Origin: Pseudodesulfovibrio senegalensis
Lineage (GTDB): Bacteria > Desulfobacterota > Desulfovibrionia > Desulfovibrionales > Desulfovibrionaceae
NCBI RefSeq assembly: GCF_008830225.1
Contig: NZ_WAIE01000001.1
Location: forward strand, 806,001 to 870,000
Direction of reading: 5' to 3'
DNA: 64,000 nt
Shown: one piece after another, positions 8,549-16,839 of the stretch
Position numbering within the stretch: the stretch's first letter is position 1
Layout: every line of letters begins with the position of its first letter
Made by a program: the position numbers and the translations under genes
The notes under the pieces: model-generated
Database searches by the model: none
What the model was told of the DNA's origin: nothing
What the model saw: only the letters and a program-made list of their open reading frames with translations

Positions 8549-8968
8549 ATGAATATTCTTTTCCTGTGCACGGGCAACTCGTGCCGGAGCCAGATGGCAG
8601 AGGCGTGGGGCAAGCGTCTGTGGCCGGAAATCGGTTTCTATTCGGCCGGGGTGGAAAGACACGGACTGAACCCGCATGCTGTTGCGGTAATGGGGGAGGT
8701 CGGGGTCGACATGGCCGGTCACAAGTCCAAAATGGTCGACGACCTGCCTGATGTGGCTTTTGATTACATCGTGACCCTGTGTGGGCATGCGGCCGAGAAC
8801 TGTCCGTTTTTTGCCGGAGGCGGCACGCGGGTGCATCGGGGATTCGACGACCCGCCTTCTTTGGCCGCGGCAATGTCGAATGAAGAGAAACAGTTGGACG
8901 TGTATCGACGTGTTCGCGACGAGATCCGCGAAATGGTGGCAGGCATTCCCGGGAGCCTCGAAGACTAG
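8549..8968 (+). CDS. arsC: Thioredoxin-type arsenate reductase / low-molecular-weight tyrosine phosphatase fold
   Basis: A 139-residue protein with the phosphatase loop CTGNSCR (Cys7 to Arg13) and the two extra cysteines Cys78 (TLCGHAAENC) and Cys85 expected for the Cys10/Cys82/Cys89 relay of the Bacillus/Staphylococcus ArsC family. RHGLNP and FDDPP also match that family. The enzyme reduces arsenate to arsenite using thioredoxin. ATG 8549 has AAGGAG 6 nt upstream; an earlier in-frame start has no binding site. There is no arsR or arsenite pump next door, so it is a stand-alone gene. Its TAG stop overlaps the stop codon of convergent fliI. Confidence 0.88.
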   Translation: MNILFLCTGNSCRSQMAEAWGKRLWPEIGFYSAGVERHGLNPHAVAVMGEVGVDMAGHKSKMVDDLPDVAFDYIVTLCGHAAENCPFFAGGGTRVHRGFDDPPSLAAAMSNEEKQLDVYRRVRDEIREMVAGIPGSLED

Positions 8969-10296
8969 CCGTCTTTCTTGTCTTTTTTCCCTACCAGAAG
9001 ATTGAGGCGGGCAAAGGAATCTTCCAGCGTGCTCTGTTCGCCCACGAGTTGCTGCAGATAGTCGTTGATGGGGCCGACCATGGAAATGGCCTTGTCCACC
9101 TCCGGGTTGGCGCCTTTCTGGTAGGCACCGATATTGACCATGTCTTCCACGCGTTTGAAGGTGGCCATGTGCCGGAGCATTGTGCGGCTGTCCCTTTGTG
9201 CCTGATTGTCCGTGATGTCGCCGCGAACACGGCTGACGCTCTTGAGCACATCGATGCACGGGTAGTGGCCCATGTCCGCAAGTTCGCGGGTCAGCACGAT
9301 GTGGCCGTCCAGAATGGACCGCACCGCGTCCGCAATGGGTTCGGTAAAGTCGTCGCCATCCACCAATACGGTATAAATGCCGGTGATGGAGCCTTTACGG
9401 CTTTTGCCCGCACGCTCGAGCAGTTGCGGAAGCTGGGCAAAGACGCTGGGCGTGTAGCCGCCTCGGGTGGGCGGTTCGCCTGCGGCCAGACCCACTTCCC
9501 GGCCCGCCATGGCGAAACGGGTCACCGAGTCCATCATCAGCAGTACGTCCTTGCCCTGATCCCGGAAATATTCGGCGATGGCCGTGGCCGTGTGTGCGGC
9601 GCGCATGCGGATGAGCGGGCTTTTGTCCGAGGTCTCCACCACGAGTACGCTGCGGGCCATGCCTTCCTCGCCCAGTGAGTTTTCCATGAACTCCACCACT
9701 TCCCTGCCGCGCTCGCCCACCAGTGCGATGACGTTGATGTCCGCCTTGGTGTAGCGCGCCATCATGCCCATGAGCGTGGATTTGCCCACGCCCGAACCGG
9801 CCATGATGCCTACGCGTTGGCCTTTGCCCAGTGTCAGGATTCCGTTGATGGCACGGACTCCCACGTCCAGCGGTTCGATGATGCGCGGACGCGAGAGCGG
9901 GTTGGGCGGATCCCGGTGCAGGGGGACGTAGCTTTCATGGGCTATGGCTCCGGCTTCGTCGAGAGGTTCGGCGAATGCGTTGACCGCGCGGCCGAGCAGT
10001 CCCGGTCCCACGGGAACATGGGGCGGGGTGCTGGTATTCCGGATCAGGCTGCCCGGGCCGATGCCGCGCATGTCCGAATAGGGCATGAACAGGCATGCGC
10101 CGTCGCGGAAGCCGACCACTTCGGCAGGGATGGGCGCGGATTCGTCGTCGGGAATGAGCTGGCAGACCGAGCCGAGCGGAGCCTTGATGCCGTGGCCCTC
10201 GGCGATGAGTCCCACGACCTTTGTGACCTTGCCGAACGTATGGCACGGGTCAAGGTCATCCAGAAGATTGATGCAGTCCTTGCAGTCCAGGGCCAT
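8965..10296 (-). CDS. fliI: Flagellar export ATPase FliI
   Basis: A 443-residue F1-beta-like ATPase that powers or gates the flagellar type III secretion apparatus at the cytoplasmic face of the basal body. Walker A GSGVGKST is at residues 167-174, preceded by GILTLGKGQRVGIMA. VGERGREVVEF, the MMDSVTRFAMAGREVGLAAGEPPTRGGY region and the LLERAG segment are family signatures. The start ATG 10296 lies 1 nt after the fliH stop codon; an earlier in-frame start would overlap fliH. It is the last gene of the flgB operon. No fliJ follows: the next gene, arsC, is convergent. Confidence 0.95.
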   Translation of the reverse strand: MALDCKDCINLLDDLDPCHTFGKVTKVVGLIAEGHGIKAPLGSVCQLIPDDESAPIPAEVVGFRDGACLFMPYSDMRGIGPGSLIRNTSTPPHVPVGPGLLGRAVNAFAEPLDEAGAIAHESYVPLHRDPPNPLSRPRIIEPLDVGVRAINGILTLGKGQRVGIMAGSGVGKSTLMGMMARYTKADINVIALVGERGREVVEFMENSLGEEGMARSVLVVETSDKSPLIRMRAAHTATAIAEYFRDQGKDVLLMMDSVTRFAMAGREVGLAAGEPPTRGGYTPSVFAQLPQLLERAGKSRKGSITGIYTVLVDGDDFTEPIADAVRSILDGHIVLTRELADMGHYPCIDVLKSVSRVRGDITDNQAQRDSRTMLRHMATFKRVEDMVNIGAYQKGANPEVDKAISMVGPINDYLQQLVGEQSTLEDSFARLNLLVGKKDKKDG

Positions 10297-10297
10297 T

Positions 10298-11140
10298 TCA
10301 GTCCCCGTCGTGCGCCGCGGCATTTTGTGCTGTGTCGTCGTCTGCAGCCGGATCGGAGCCGGATTGCCGGTCTTTTTCGTCCAGCGGGAGAACTGTCATT
10401 TCGTCAAGGATGGGTTCCACGGTTTTCCAGCGGGCGTCAACGGTGTTTTCCACCTTGCCTTCATTGGTTTCTATGATGGCGCCGCCCATTTCTATGGCCG
10501 GGTCTGTCTTGAGTTTCCACTGCTTGACGGCCGGGTTGCGTTCCTGAACCTGCGGGAGCAGGGCGTCCATGAGTTCCCGGTCTTGCGGCGAAACACGCAG
10601 GGTCAGGGTGCGCTGTGTTTCTATGCGTTCAATGGCCTGGTCCAGAAGGTTTTCCAGCACCTCCTCGCGCCGGTCATTCAGTTCCACATGCAGGACCTTG
10701 TCCACGGTCATGCGGATCAGGGTGACAATATCCTGACGCCGGGCATTCCAGACTTCTGCTCCCTGGGCCGACACCGATGCCAGCACGCCTTCCATGCTCT
10801 GGGAAATGCCGGCCACGTGCTGGTCGAGTTCGGCCTGCGCCTGGGCAATGCCTTCCTCATAACCTTCATGCCGGGCGTTTTGCTTCATCTCTTCGGCTTC
10901 GCGCATGGCCTTGGCAAGGATGTCCTTGGCCATGGCCTGGGCCTTGGAGCGCACCCGGTCCATGTACTCGCTGTCGACACTGTCGTCCCAGACGAGTTTT
11001 TTCTTGCCTTCGATGTCCTGCACGCTCATTTCGTCCGGACCGGGGGAATCCATGCCCACGATGACGCGGCCGGTGATCTTCCCGTCCAGAGAGCGATTGC
11101 CCTGTTCGGCATCGATGCATGTGGTATCAGACAAAGACAT
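10298..11140 (-). CDS. fliH: Flagellar assembly protein FliH
   Basis: A 280-residue FliH-type regulator of the FliI ATPase. The central region carries alpha-helical, Glu/Gln/Ala-rich repeats (MREAEEMKQNARHEGYEEG, then AQAQAELDQH), the spacing expected for the extended FliH coiled coil. The C-terminal domain (VDKVLHVELNDRREEVLENLLDQAIERI, then LRVSPQDREL) matches FliH/V-ATPase E-like folds. The tail is acidic and low in complexity. It overlaps the end of fliG by 14 nt and precedes fliI by 1 nt, so translation is coupled. The N-terminal 60 residues are poorly conserved in the family and give little information. Confidence 0.88.
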   Translation of the reverse strand: MSLSDTTCIDAEQGNRSLDGKITGRVIVGMDSPGPDEMSVQDIEGKKKLVWDDSVDSEYMDRVRSKAQAMAKDILAKAMREAEEMKQNARHEGYEEGIAQAQAELDQHVAGISQSMEGVLASVSAQGAEVWNARRQDIVTLIRMTVDKVLHVELNDRREEVLENLLDQAIERIETQRTLTLRVSPQDRELMDALLPQVQERNPAVKQWKLKTDPAIEMGGAIIETNEGKVENTVDARWKTVEPILDEMTVLPLDEKDRQSGSDPAADDDTAQNAAAHDGD

Positions 11141-12125
11141 CTCCGCTTCCCCTGCTGATGACTATCTTGCCCTCGTCCTCCAGTCGGCGGACGGTCTTGA
11201 CGATATTCTGCTGTGCCGCCTCGACTTCCGAGAGCTTCTTGGGCGGCATGATTTCGAGGTCTTCCTTGATCATTGCGCTGGCGCGTTCGGAAAGGTTCTT
11301 GAAGAACTTGTCCTTGAGGTCGTCGGATGCGCCCTTGAGGGCCACGGTGAGGTCCTCGTTGGAAACCTCCTTGAGCAGCTCGCGGATGCCGATGTCGTCC
11401 ACCTGCTTGATGTCCTCGAAAACGAACATGAGATTGCGGATGTCTTCGGCCATTTGCGTGGACTCTTCCTCGATCTCGGAGAGCACTTCCTCTTCGGTGT
11501 TTCTGTCCACCGCGTTGAGGATTTCGGCCACCGAACCGACGCCGCCGACCTTTTTGCCTTCCTTGCCGCCCATGGCGATGAGCTGGCTTTGCAGAACTTT
11601 GTCCACTTCCATGAGCATGTCCTCGGCAACGGCTTCGAGTTTTGCCAGTCGCATGAGCACTTCGGCCCGCACGCCCGCCGGAAGGTTCTGAATGAGTTCC
11701 GCGGCCTGATCCGAGTGCAGGTGGCCCAGAATGAGAGCCAACGTCTGCGGGTGCTCGTTGCGCAGGATCTGGGCGAGTATGCGCGGGCTGACGTTTTCCA
11801 GTTCCTGGAAGGGCGTGGGCCCGGTGTCCAGATCCAGACTGTCCATGATGTATTTTGCGGTTTCCGCGTCCAGCGATTTGGTGAGCAGGCGTTTGACCTG
11901 TTCCGGACCGCCCACGAGGAGTTCGGCGCCGTAGGCAAGGGCTTCGTTGTACTCCTTGAGCACTTCCAGCACCTGTTCCTTGGGCACGGAGTCGGTTTCG
12001 AGCATGGCCTTGGATACTGCGGCTATCTCGGCGCGCTCCATGCGCTTGAATACGTCCGCCGTGAATTTCTCGCCCAATGCGAGCAGCACGATGGCGGTTT
12101 TCTGGGGTCCGGTGAATTCGCTCAC
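11127..12125 (-). CDS. fliG: Flagellar motor switch protein FliG
   Basis: A 332-residue FliG, the rotor protein that sits on the MS ring and contacts the stator to generate torque. It starts MSEFTGPQKTAIVLLALGEKF, the usual FliG N-terminal domain. The middle domain includes the EHPQTLALILGHLHSDQAAELI segment, an EHPQ motif diagnostic for the family. The C-terminal torque helix region contains LMFVFEDIKQVDDIGIRELLKEV and KFFKNLSERAS, with the charged residues expected for motor function. It follows fliF by only 3 nt and overlaps fliH. Confidence 0.96.
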   Translation of the reverse strand: MSEFTGPQKTAIVLLALGEKFTADVFKRMERAEIAAVSKAMLETDSVPKEQVLEVLKEYNEALAYGAELLVGGPEQVKRLLTKSLDAETAKYIMDSLDLDTGPTPFQELENVSPRILAQILRNEHPQTLALILGHLHSDQAAELIQNLPAGVRAEVLMRLAKLEAVAEDMLMEVDKVLQSQLIAMGGKEGKKVGGVGSVAEILNAVDRNTEEEVLSEIEEESTQMAEDIRNLMFVFEDIKQVDDIGIRELLKEVSNEDLTVALKGASDDLKDKFFKNLSERASAMIKEDLEIMPPKKLSEVEAAQQNIVKTVRRLEDEGKIVISRGSGDVFV

Positions 12126-12128
12126 GGT

Positions 12129-13721
12129 CTATGCCTCCTGCGTCAGCCAGTTCTTGAGCAGACGTACGGCCTGGTCCAGATTCTCGTCCGAAAGCTGGAT
12201 GGCATGGGCCTTGGCGTTTTCCAGTCGGCGGGAGGTGTCGAGCAGTTCCTCGTCCACTTCCTCTTCTTCCAGCGCCAGCCGTTCGGCGCCGGGGAGTCCG
12301 GCCATTTCTTCCACTTCCTGTTCGGCGACGCGCGGCCTGATAAGGGCCATGATGACCGGCCGCACGACCAGGATCAGGAAGAGGAAGATCAGCACGCCGT
12401 TGAGGAAGGGCTTGCCCAGCCGCTGCGCGTATTCCAGCATGGTGCGCATGAGGGTCTGGCTGTCCAGGTCCTCGGGGGCGCCGAAGGAGATGTTGGATAC
12501 CTCGATGGCGTCGCCGCGCAGGGTGTCAAAGCCCATGGCCTTGGACACCAGCTCGCGGATGCGTTCCATCTCTTCGGCGGAGCGGGGCACATAGTCCATC
12601 TTGCCCGTTTCCTCGTTGGCCACGTACGTTCCGTCAACGATAACCGCAACGCTCAACCGTTGCAACTCGCCGACAGGAGCCACGATGTTTTCTTCCTGCT
12701 TGTTGATTTCAAAGTTGGTGGTGCGGGATTCGCGGTTGGAATCCTGGGTGGTGCGCGAACCGGTGTAGCCGTCGCCGCGGAAGTTCACGTCCGGTTCGCC
12801 GCCGGCCAGGGAGGCCGCGCCGCGGGTGGATTCCTCGCTGCGGGTTTCGGAACGTACCACCGAGCCATCGGGATCGTAGGTTTCCTTGCGGATTGTCTTC
12901 TGGCTGAAGTCGAGGTCCGCGTTGACGCGGGCGATGACCTTGCCCGGACCCACGACCGGAGTCAGCAGTTCCTGCAGGCGCATTTCCATCTGGCGTTCCA
13001 TGTTCTGCTTGAACTCCAGCTGGGTGTTGGACATGGAAACTCCCGTGTCTTCTTCGGGAATGTACAGGGGGCGGCCCTGCATGTCCGTGATGGTGATGCG
13101 TTTGGGGTCAAGCCCTTCCACGGCCATGGCGATCAGGTTGACGACGCCGTTGACTTCCTTGGGCTTGAGCTTGCCGTTGTCCTTGAGTTTCAGGATCACC
13201 GATGCGGTGGGCGGAACCTGATCTTCAATGAACAGGCTCTTCTGGGGAATGACCAGGTGGACCCTGGCCTTTTCCACCATGGGAAATTCCGAAATGGTTC
13301 GCGCCAATTCGCCTTGCAGGGCGCGCTGGTAGTTGATGTGCTGCACGAAGTCGGTCTGGCCGATCTTCACTTCGTCGAAGATTTCGAAGCCGATGCCCTG
13401 TCCGTGCAGGTTGCCTTCGCCCGCGATCTTCAGGCGCAGTTCATAAACACGGTCGGCCGGTACCATGATGGTCTGGCCATTGTCCGAGAGCTTGTACGGC
13501 TCCTTGGCCTGCTGGAGCATGCTCACGACCTTGTTGGCGTCTTCGGGGTAGAGCTTGGTGTACAGGACCTTCCAATCCGGCCTGTTCATCCAGTAGATCA
13601 TGAGGATGAACGCGATAATGACGGAAAGGGCGAGGCCGGCAATGAGCATGCGCTGGGAAAGCGTTCTGTCCGCCCAGAATCCGGTGGCCTTGTTCATCAG
13701 TTCTTTCAGTGCCGGAGGCAT
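12129..13721 (-). CDS. fliF: Flagellar MS-ring protein FliF
   Basis: A 530-residue FliF, the inner-membrane MS ring on which the flagellar basal body is built. There are two transmembrane segments, at about residues 26-44 and 432-452, flanking a large periplasmic region with ring-building motifs (YTKLYPEDANKVVSMLQQAKEPYKL and GFEIFDE). PGKVIARVNADLDF and the low-complexity loop beyond it are also typical. The C-terminal cytoplasmic tail (LENAKAHAIQLSDENLDQAVRLLKNWL) is the FliG-binding peptide. It is the fourth gene of the operon, 59 bp after fliE. Confidence 0.96.
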   Translation of the reverse strand: MPPALKELMNKATGFWADRTLSQRMLIAGLALSVIIAFILMIYWMNRPDWKVLYTKLYPEDANKVVSMLQQAKEPYKLSDNGQTIMVPADRVYELRLKIAGEGNLHGQGIGFEIFDEVKIGQTDFVQHINYQRALQGELARTISEFPMVEKARVHLVIPQKSLFIEDQVPPTASVILKLKDNGKLKPKEVNGVVNLIAMAVEGLDPKRITITDMQGRPLYIPEEDTGVSMSNTQLEFKQNMERQMEMRLQELLTPVVGPGKVIARVNADLDFSQKTIRKETYDPDGSVVRSETRSEESTRGAASLAGGEPDVNFRGDGYTGSRTTQDSNRESRTTNFEINKQEENIVAPVGELQRLSVAVIVDGTYVANEETGKMDYVPRSAEEMERIRELVSKAMGFDTLRGDAIEVSNISFGAPEDLDSQTLMRTMLEYAQRLGKPFLNGVLIFLFLILVVRPVIMALIRPRVAEQEVEEMAGLPGAERLALEEEEVDEELLDTSRRLENAKAHAIQLSDENLDQAVRLLKNWLTQEA

Positions 13722-13780
13722 GGTCTATTCTCCCGAAGTTTGTGGTTCCGCTGGTTGCGTCGAAATTTTCGTGTGTATGC

Positions 13781-14128
13781 CTAGAACTGCATCCGCATGA
13801 TTTCCTGATACGCGCTCAGGACCTTGCCGCGGACAGCGCTGGTCATGTTCATGGCCAGTCCGGCCTTTTGCATGGTGATCATCAGTTCATGGACGTTGGT
13901 GTTTTCACCGGCCGCGAATGATTCGATCATGGCCGTTTTCTCGCTTTGCATGTCGTTGACCTTGTTCAGGGACTGTTTGACAGTGTCTTCGAACGAGGTG
14001 CGCGGTTCCTGCGGCTTGGCAAGGCCGTCGGCCACCGTGTTTTCAATGTTCTGCTGCCGCTTGTTGCGCTGCAGGGTTCCCATGTTGTTCTGGTAGGCCT
14101 GAAGGGCCGCGCTCTTGTTGATCATCAT
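13781..14128 (-). CDS. fliE: Flagellar hook-basal body complex protein FliE
   Basis: A 115-residue FliE, the adaptor joining the MS ring to the proximal rod. Residues from SFEDTVKQSLNKVNDMQ to the C-terminus (NVHELMITMQKAGLAMNMTSAVRGKVLSAYQEIMRMQF) match the conserved FliE domain, ending with the usual YQEIMRMQ. The start ATG 14128 has AGGAG upstream; a second ATG follows immediately. It lies between flgC and fliF, 15 bp after flgC, as in many bacteria. Confidence 0.93.
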   Translation of the reverse strand: MMINKSAALQAYQNNMGTLQRNKRQQNIENTVADGLAKPQEPRTSFEDTVKQSLNKVNDMQSEKTAMIESFAAGENTNVHELMITMQKAGLAMNMTSAVRGKVLSAYQEIMRMQF

Positions 14129-14143
14129 GGTCGGTCACTCCTG

Positions 14144-14581
14144 CTATTGCCCGATGGTCAGGGCTTTGTTGAACATGTTCTTCACGGTCTGGATGGTCTG
14201 CACGTTGGCCTCGTAGCCGCGCATGGCCGTCATCATGTTGGTCATTTCCTCGACCACGTTGATGTCGGGGTAATAAACGTATCCCTGGTCGTTGGCGTCC
14301 GGGTGGTTGGGGTCGAAAACTTCCTTGAACGGACGCTGGTCCACGGTCACGCCGTTGACACGAACGCCGTGCAGGTCGCGGTTACTGGCGTCCTGCATGG
14401 CCTTGTCAAAAGGCGAGTAGACCGGGCTGGACTCGAAGGACACGCTTTTGCGGCGGTAGGGGCCGCCTTCCATGGTCCGCGTGGTCCGGATGTTGGCCAG
14501 GTTCATGGAGATGACGTTCAGGTGCGAACGCTGCGCCTTGAGCCCGGACGAACCGATGTCGAGTGCGCTCATGAAATCCAT
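14144..14581 (-). CDS. flgC: Flagellar basal-body rod protein FlgC
   Basis: A 145-residue proximal rod protein secreted through the flagellar export system. The N-terminus MDFMSALDIGSSGLKAQRSHLNVISMNLANIRTT is the conserved rod/hook motif, and the C-terminus (VEEMTNMMTAMRGYEANVQTIQTVKNMFNKALTIGQ) forms the matching coiled-coil terminal helix. VYYPDINVVEEM is a FlgC signature. It starts directly after the flgB stop codon with no gap, so it is translationally coupled to flgB. Confidence 0.95.
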   Translation of the reverse strand: MDFMSALDIGSSGLKAQRSHLNVISMNLANIRTTRTMEGGPYRRKSVSFESSPVYSPFDKAMQDASNRDLHGVRVNGVTVDQRPFKEVFDPNHPDANDQGYVYYPDINVVEEMTNMMTAMRGYEANVQTIQTVKNMFNKALTIGQ

Positions 14582-14992
14582 TTACTTGGCTCCTTCGCTG
14601 ATGATTTTTTCAAGCCCTGTGAAATTCTTTTTGATGACGCTGGTCAGGGCGTTGTACATCAGGTTGTTCTTGGCCATGGCCGCCACTTCCTTTTCCATAT
14701 CCACGGAATCTTCGCCGTACACGTAGCGGGGCTTGAACTCTTTGAGTTCGTCGCCCTGGAAGCCGTTGGGATCAAAGGCCGCGGGCATATGCATCTTGTC
14801 CGTTTTGGTCAGCTTGCCTTTCATGTTCAGAGCCAGCGCGGTCTGCAGCTGGTCCTCGAATTCGAGTTTTCTGGGCTTGTATTCCGGAGTGTTGGCGTTG
14901 GCGATGTTGCCCATGACGAGATTTTGACGTTCCAGTCGCAGGTCCAGCACCTTGGCTGTCACGTTGATATGTGTTCCGAACATTTCTTTCAT
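14582..14992 (-). CDS. flgB: Flagellar basal-body rod protein FlgB
   Basis: A 136-residue proximal rod protein, first gene of the flagellar operon. MKEMFGTHINVTAKVLDLRLERQNLVMGNIANANTPEYKPRKLEFEDQL carries the NIANANTPxYK motif of flagellar rod proteins, and the C-terminal VDMEKEVAAMAKNNLMYNALTSVIKKNF is the family's terminal helix. GGAGG lies 9 nt before ATG 14992. A sigma-54 type promoter is located about 80 bp upstream, so the operon is expected to need RpoN and a flagellar enhancer-binding activator. Confidence 0.95.
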   Translation of the reverse strand: MKEMFGTHINVTAKVLDLRLERQNLVMGNIANANTPEYKPRKLEFEDQLQTALALNMKGKLTKTDKMHMPAAFDPNGFQGDELKEFKPRYVYGEDSVDMEKEVAAMAKNNLMYNALTSVIKKNFTGLEKIISEGAK

Positions 14993-15070
14993 TTTCTTGA
15001 TCCTCCGGACTGTTTTCTCGCTGGTCCCAAGTTGGGCGGCAACTCTTTCCGCCCCGGGCTCACCACGACA

Positions 15071-15086
15071 AGCAACTAGTGTTCCA
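15071..15086 (-). promoter_or_regulatory. Sigma-54 (-24/-12) promoter of the flgB operon
   Basis: On the minus strand the sequence reads TGGAACACTAGTTGCT, compared with the consensus TGGCACG-N4-TTGCW. It keeps the invariant GG and GC elements exactly 10 bp apart and matches 10 of the 12 defined consensus positions. It lies 79 bp upstream of flgB, giving a leader of about 65-70 nt. RpoN control of early flagellar genes is usual in this group. Confidence 0.75.
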
Positions 15087-15425
15087 TTTTGTTTAAGTAC
15101 TCAAAATAATATATTTTATTGTCTAGCAATAGCCTGCTTTGGCTGTGGGCACAGGAAAAATGTCAAAAGCACGGCATTTTGCGAAATGATGATTGAACCG
15201 GAAGAAAAGTGCCTGTTTGCAAAAAAGGATATATTGAAAGGGGTTGCGTGACGTGTTCCTGTTTATATTCAATTATTGTGAATGGTTATCTGTGCTGGTG
15301 CGGGGTATTTCGATAACGGTTGCAGTGTGTTGGCATATGGATTGCATGAGTTTTGGCCAAGCCAGTTTCGGCTGAATGAATTTCCCGCCCGTAACAGGGC
15401 AAAGGAGAAATGGAGGGGAAATGCA

Positions 15426-15989
15426 ATGAGTGGTCATCTGGATTACGAAATCAACAAGGAACTCGGTGAATGCTACCTGTTCATGGGTGAACTGGAGAAA
15501 GCCGAGGAGTACTACAAGAAAGCCATAGGCTCCAACGGCGTGCATCCCGACCCGTATCTCGGGCTTGCCACCATCGCGGTACAGCGCGGCGCTCTGGAAG
15601 AGGCCTTGTCCCTGTATCACAAGGCGCACAATGTCGAAGCCACGGACAAGAGTTTCGCCGGCATCGGTCTTATTGAGCTGGAGAATGGCAAGCATGAAGA
15701 GGCATACTCCATGTTCACCCAGGCTCTGGACAAGAATTCCGAGTGCATGGTGGCATTGTTCAGCCTGATCAGGCTCGGACACGAGATGGAGCGCCTTGAG
15801 GACATTATTCCATATCTCAAGAATTTCCTGGAGATTCAGCCGGACAAGTTCGAAGTGCGTTATGCGCTTGCCGGATGTTACGTCTGCCTTGATCGCAAGG
15901 ATGAGGCCCGGACGGAACTCGAGCGTATTCTCGAGGCTGACCCGGCCAACGAGCAGGCTCTGGAACTGCTGGCGCAGATCCAGGCATAA
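15426..15989 (+). CDS. Tetratricopeptide-repeat protein
   Basis: A 187-residue protein made of about five TPR units: ELGECYLFMGELEKAEEYYKKAI, then further A/G/Y-P pattern repeats such as YLGLATIAVQRGALEEALSLYHKAH and YALAGCYVCLDRKDEARTELERILEADP. There is no signal peptide or membrane segment, so it is probably a cytoplasmic scaffold. I chose ATG 15426, 7 nt after GGAGGGG; an ATG five bases upstream meets a stop at once. It is divergent from flgB and shares a 430-bp intergenic region with it, which could mean a link to motility, but no partner can be named. Confidence 0.8.
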   Translation: MSGHLDYEINKELGECYLFMGELEKAEEYYKKAIGSNGVHPDPYLGLATIAVQRGALEEALSLYHKAHNVEATDKSFAGIGLIELENGKHEEAYSMFTQALDKNSECMVALFSLIRLGHEMERLEDIIPYLKNFLEIQPDKFEVRYALAGCYVCLDRKDEARTELERILEADPANEQALELLAQIQA

Positions 15990-16145
15990 CAAAGGTCTCC
16001 CCTCCCCGTTGGTTTCCCGTCCTGCCCCAATGCGGCGGCAGGGCGGGGGACCAGCCTTTGACAGGAGAGCATTCTGTTCGGTGGATTTTCTTGCCTTTGG
16101 GCGGCAAATCTGGCACGTCCTCCAAAAACATATTGGAGGGGTGTC

Positions 16146-16742
16146 ATGGACGCGTTGCCCATCAAAAGAGCATTGTTGAGTGTTACCGACAAATCCGGGT
16201 TGGCCGAATTTGCGTCGTTTCTTGTGGAAAAGGGTGTTGAACTGGTTTCCACGGGCGGAACAAGAAAAATGCTGCAGGACGCCGGACTGCCCGTGACTCC
16301 GGTCAGTGAAGTCACCGATTTCCCGGAAATCCTCGGCGGCAGGGTCAAGACCCTGCATCCGAATATCCATGGCGGCATTCTTGCCGACAAGGACAATCCC
16401 GAACATCTGGAAGTGTTGCGCGAGTTCAATATCGAGCCGTTCGACATGATCTGTGTCAATCTTTATAATTTTGCCGAAGCCGCCCGCAAGGGGCTGGCCC
16501 TCAAGGACGCTGTCGAGCAGATCGACATTGGTGGTCCGTGCATGCTGCGCGCCACGGCAAAGAATTTTCACAGCATCTGCGTGGTGCCCGGTGTGGAGCA
16601 TTACGACCGCATCCGCAAGGAAATTGAGGATAACGGCGCGATTTCACTTGCGCTGCGCAAGGAGCTGGCCACCGAGACTTTCAGCATTACCAGCAAGTAT
16701 GACGCCATGATCACTGAATATCTTGCCGGGCATGACGCCTAG
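16146..16742 (+). CDS. Stand-alone IMP cyclohydrolase (N-terminal half of PurH)
   Basis: A 198-residue protein equivalent to the MGS-like IMP cyclohydrolase domain of PurH. It closes FAICAR to IMP, the last step of de novo purine synthesis. Family motifs visible are LLSVTDKSGL, STGGTRKML, the TDFPEILGGRVKTLHPNIHGGIL stretch and the DIGGPCMLRATAKNF loop. It ends at about residue 198, where the bifunctional enzyme would continue into the transformylase domain. That domain is encoded separately at 24109-25383 on the other strand. GGAGGGG lies 4 nt before the ATG. Confidence 0.93.
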   Translation: MDALPIKRALLSVTDKSGLAEFASFLVEKGVELVSTGGTRKMLQDAGLPVTPVSEVTDFPEILGGRVKTLHPNIHGGILADKDNPEHLEVLREFNIEPFDMICVNLYNFAEAARKGLALKDAVEQIDIGGPCMLRATAKNFHSICVVPGVEHYDRIRKEIEDNGAISLALRKELATETFSITSKYDAMITEYLAGHDA

Positions 16743-16765
16743 TTTGATTCTGTTTCACAATGAAG

Positions 16766-16810
16766 AGGCCGGGAGCGGAAGCGGGATGCTTTCCGTACCG
16801 TTTCCGGCCT
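16766..16810. other. Long hairpin between IMP cyclohydrolase and hflX
   Basis: The 13-nt arms AGGCCGGGAGCGG (16766-16778) and CCGTTTCCGGCCT (16798-16810) pair with two G-T wobbles around a 19-nt loop. It is not followed by a T-run on either strand, so it is not a standard terminator. It could partly insulate or stabilise the hflX mRNA. Function unknown. Confidence 0.4.
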
Positions 16811-16839
16811 GACCAGCAAGCCGCACGGCGGAGGCTCTC

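Noticed and set aside
10905-13784. Very long plus-strand open frame across fliH, fliG and fliF
   Set aside because: It lies opposite strongly supported flagellar genes and translates into low-complexity, His/Phe/Leu-rich sequence without domains. It is a GC-codon shadow.
15180-15200. Possible plus-strand sigma-54 element near the TPR gene
   Set aside because: It lacks the invariant GG at -24.
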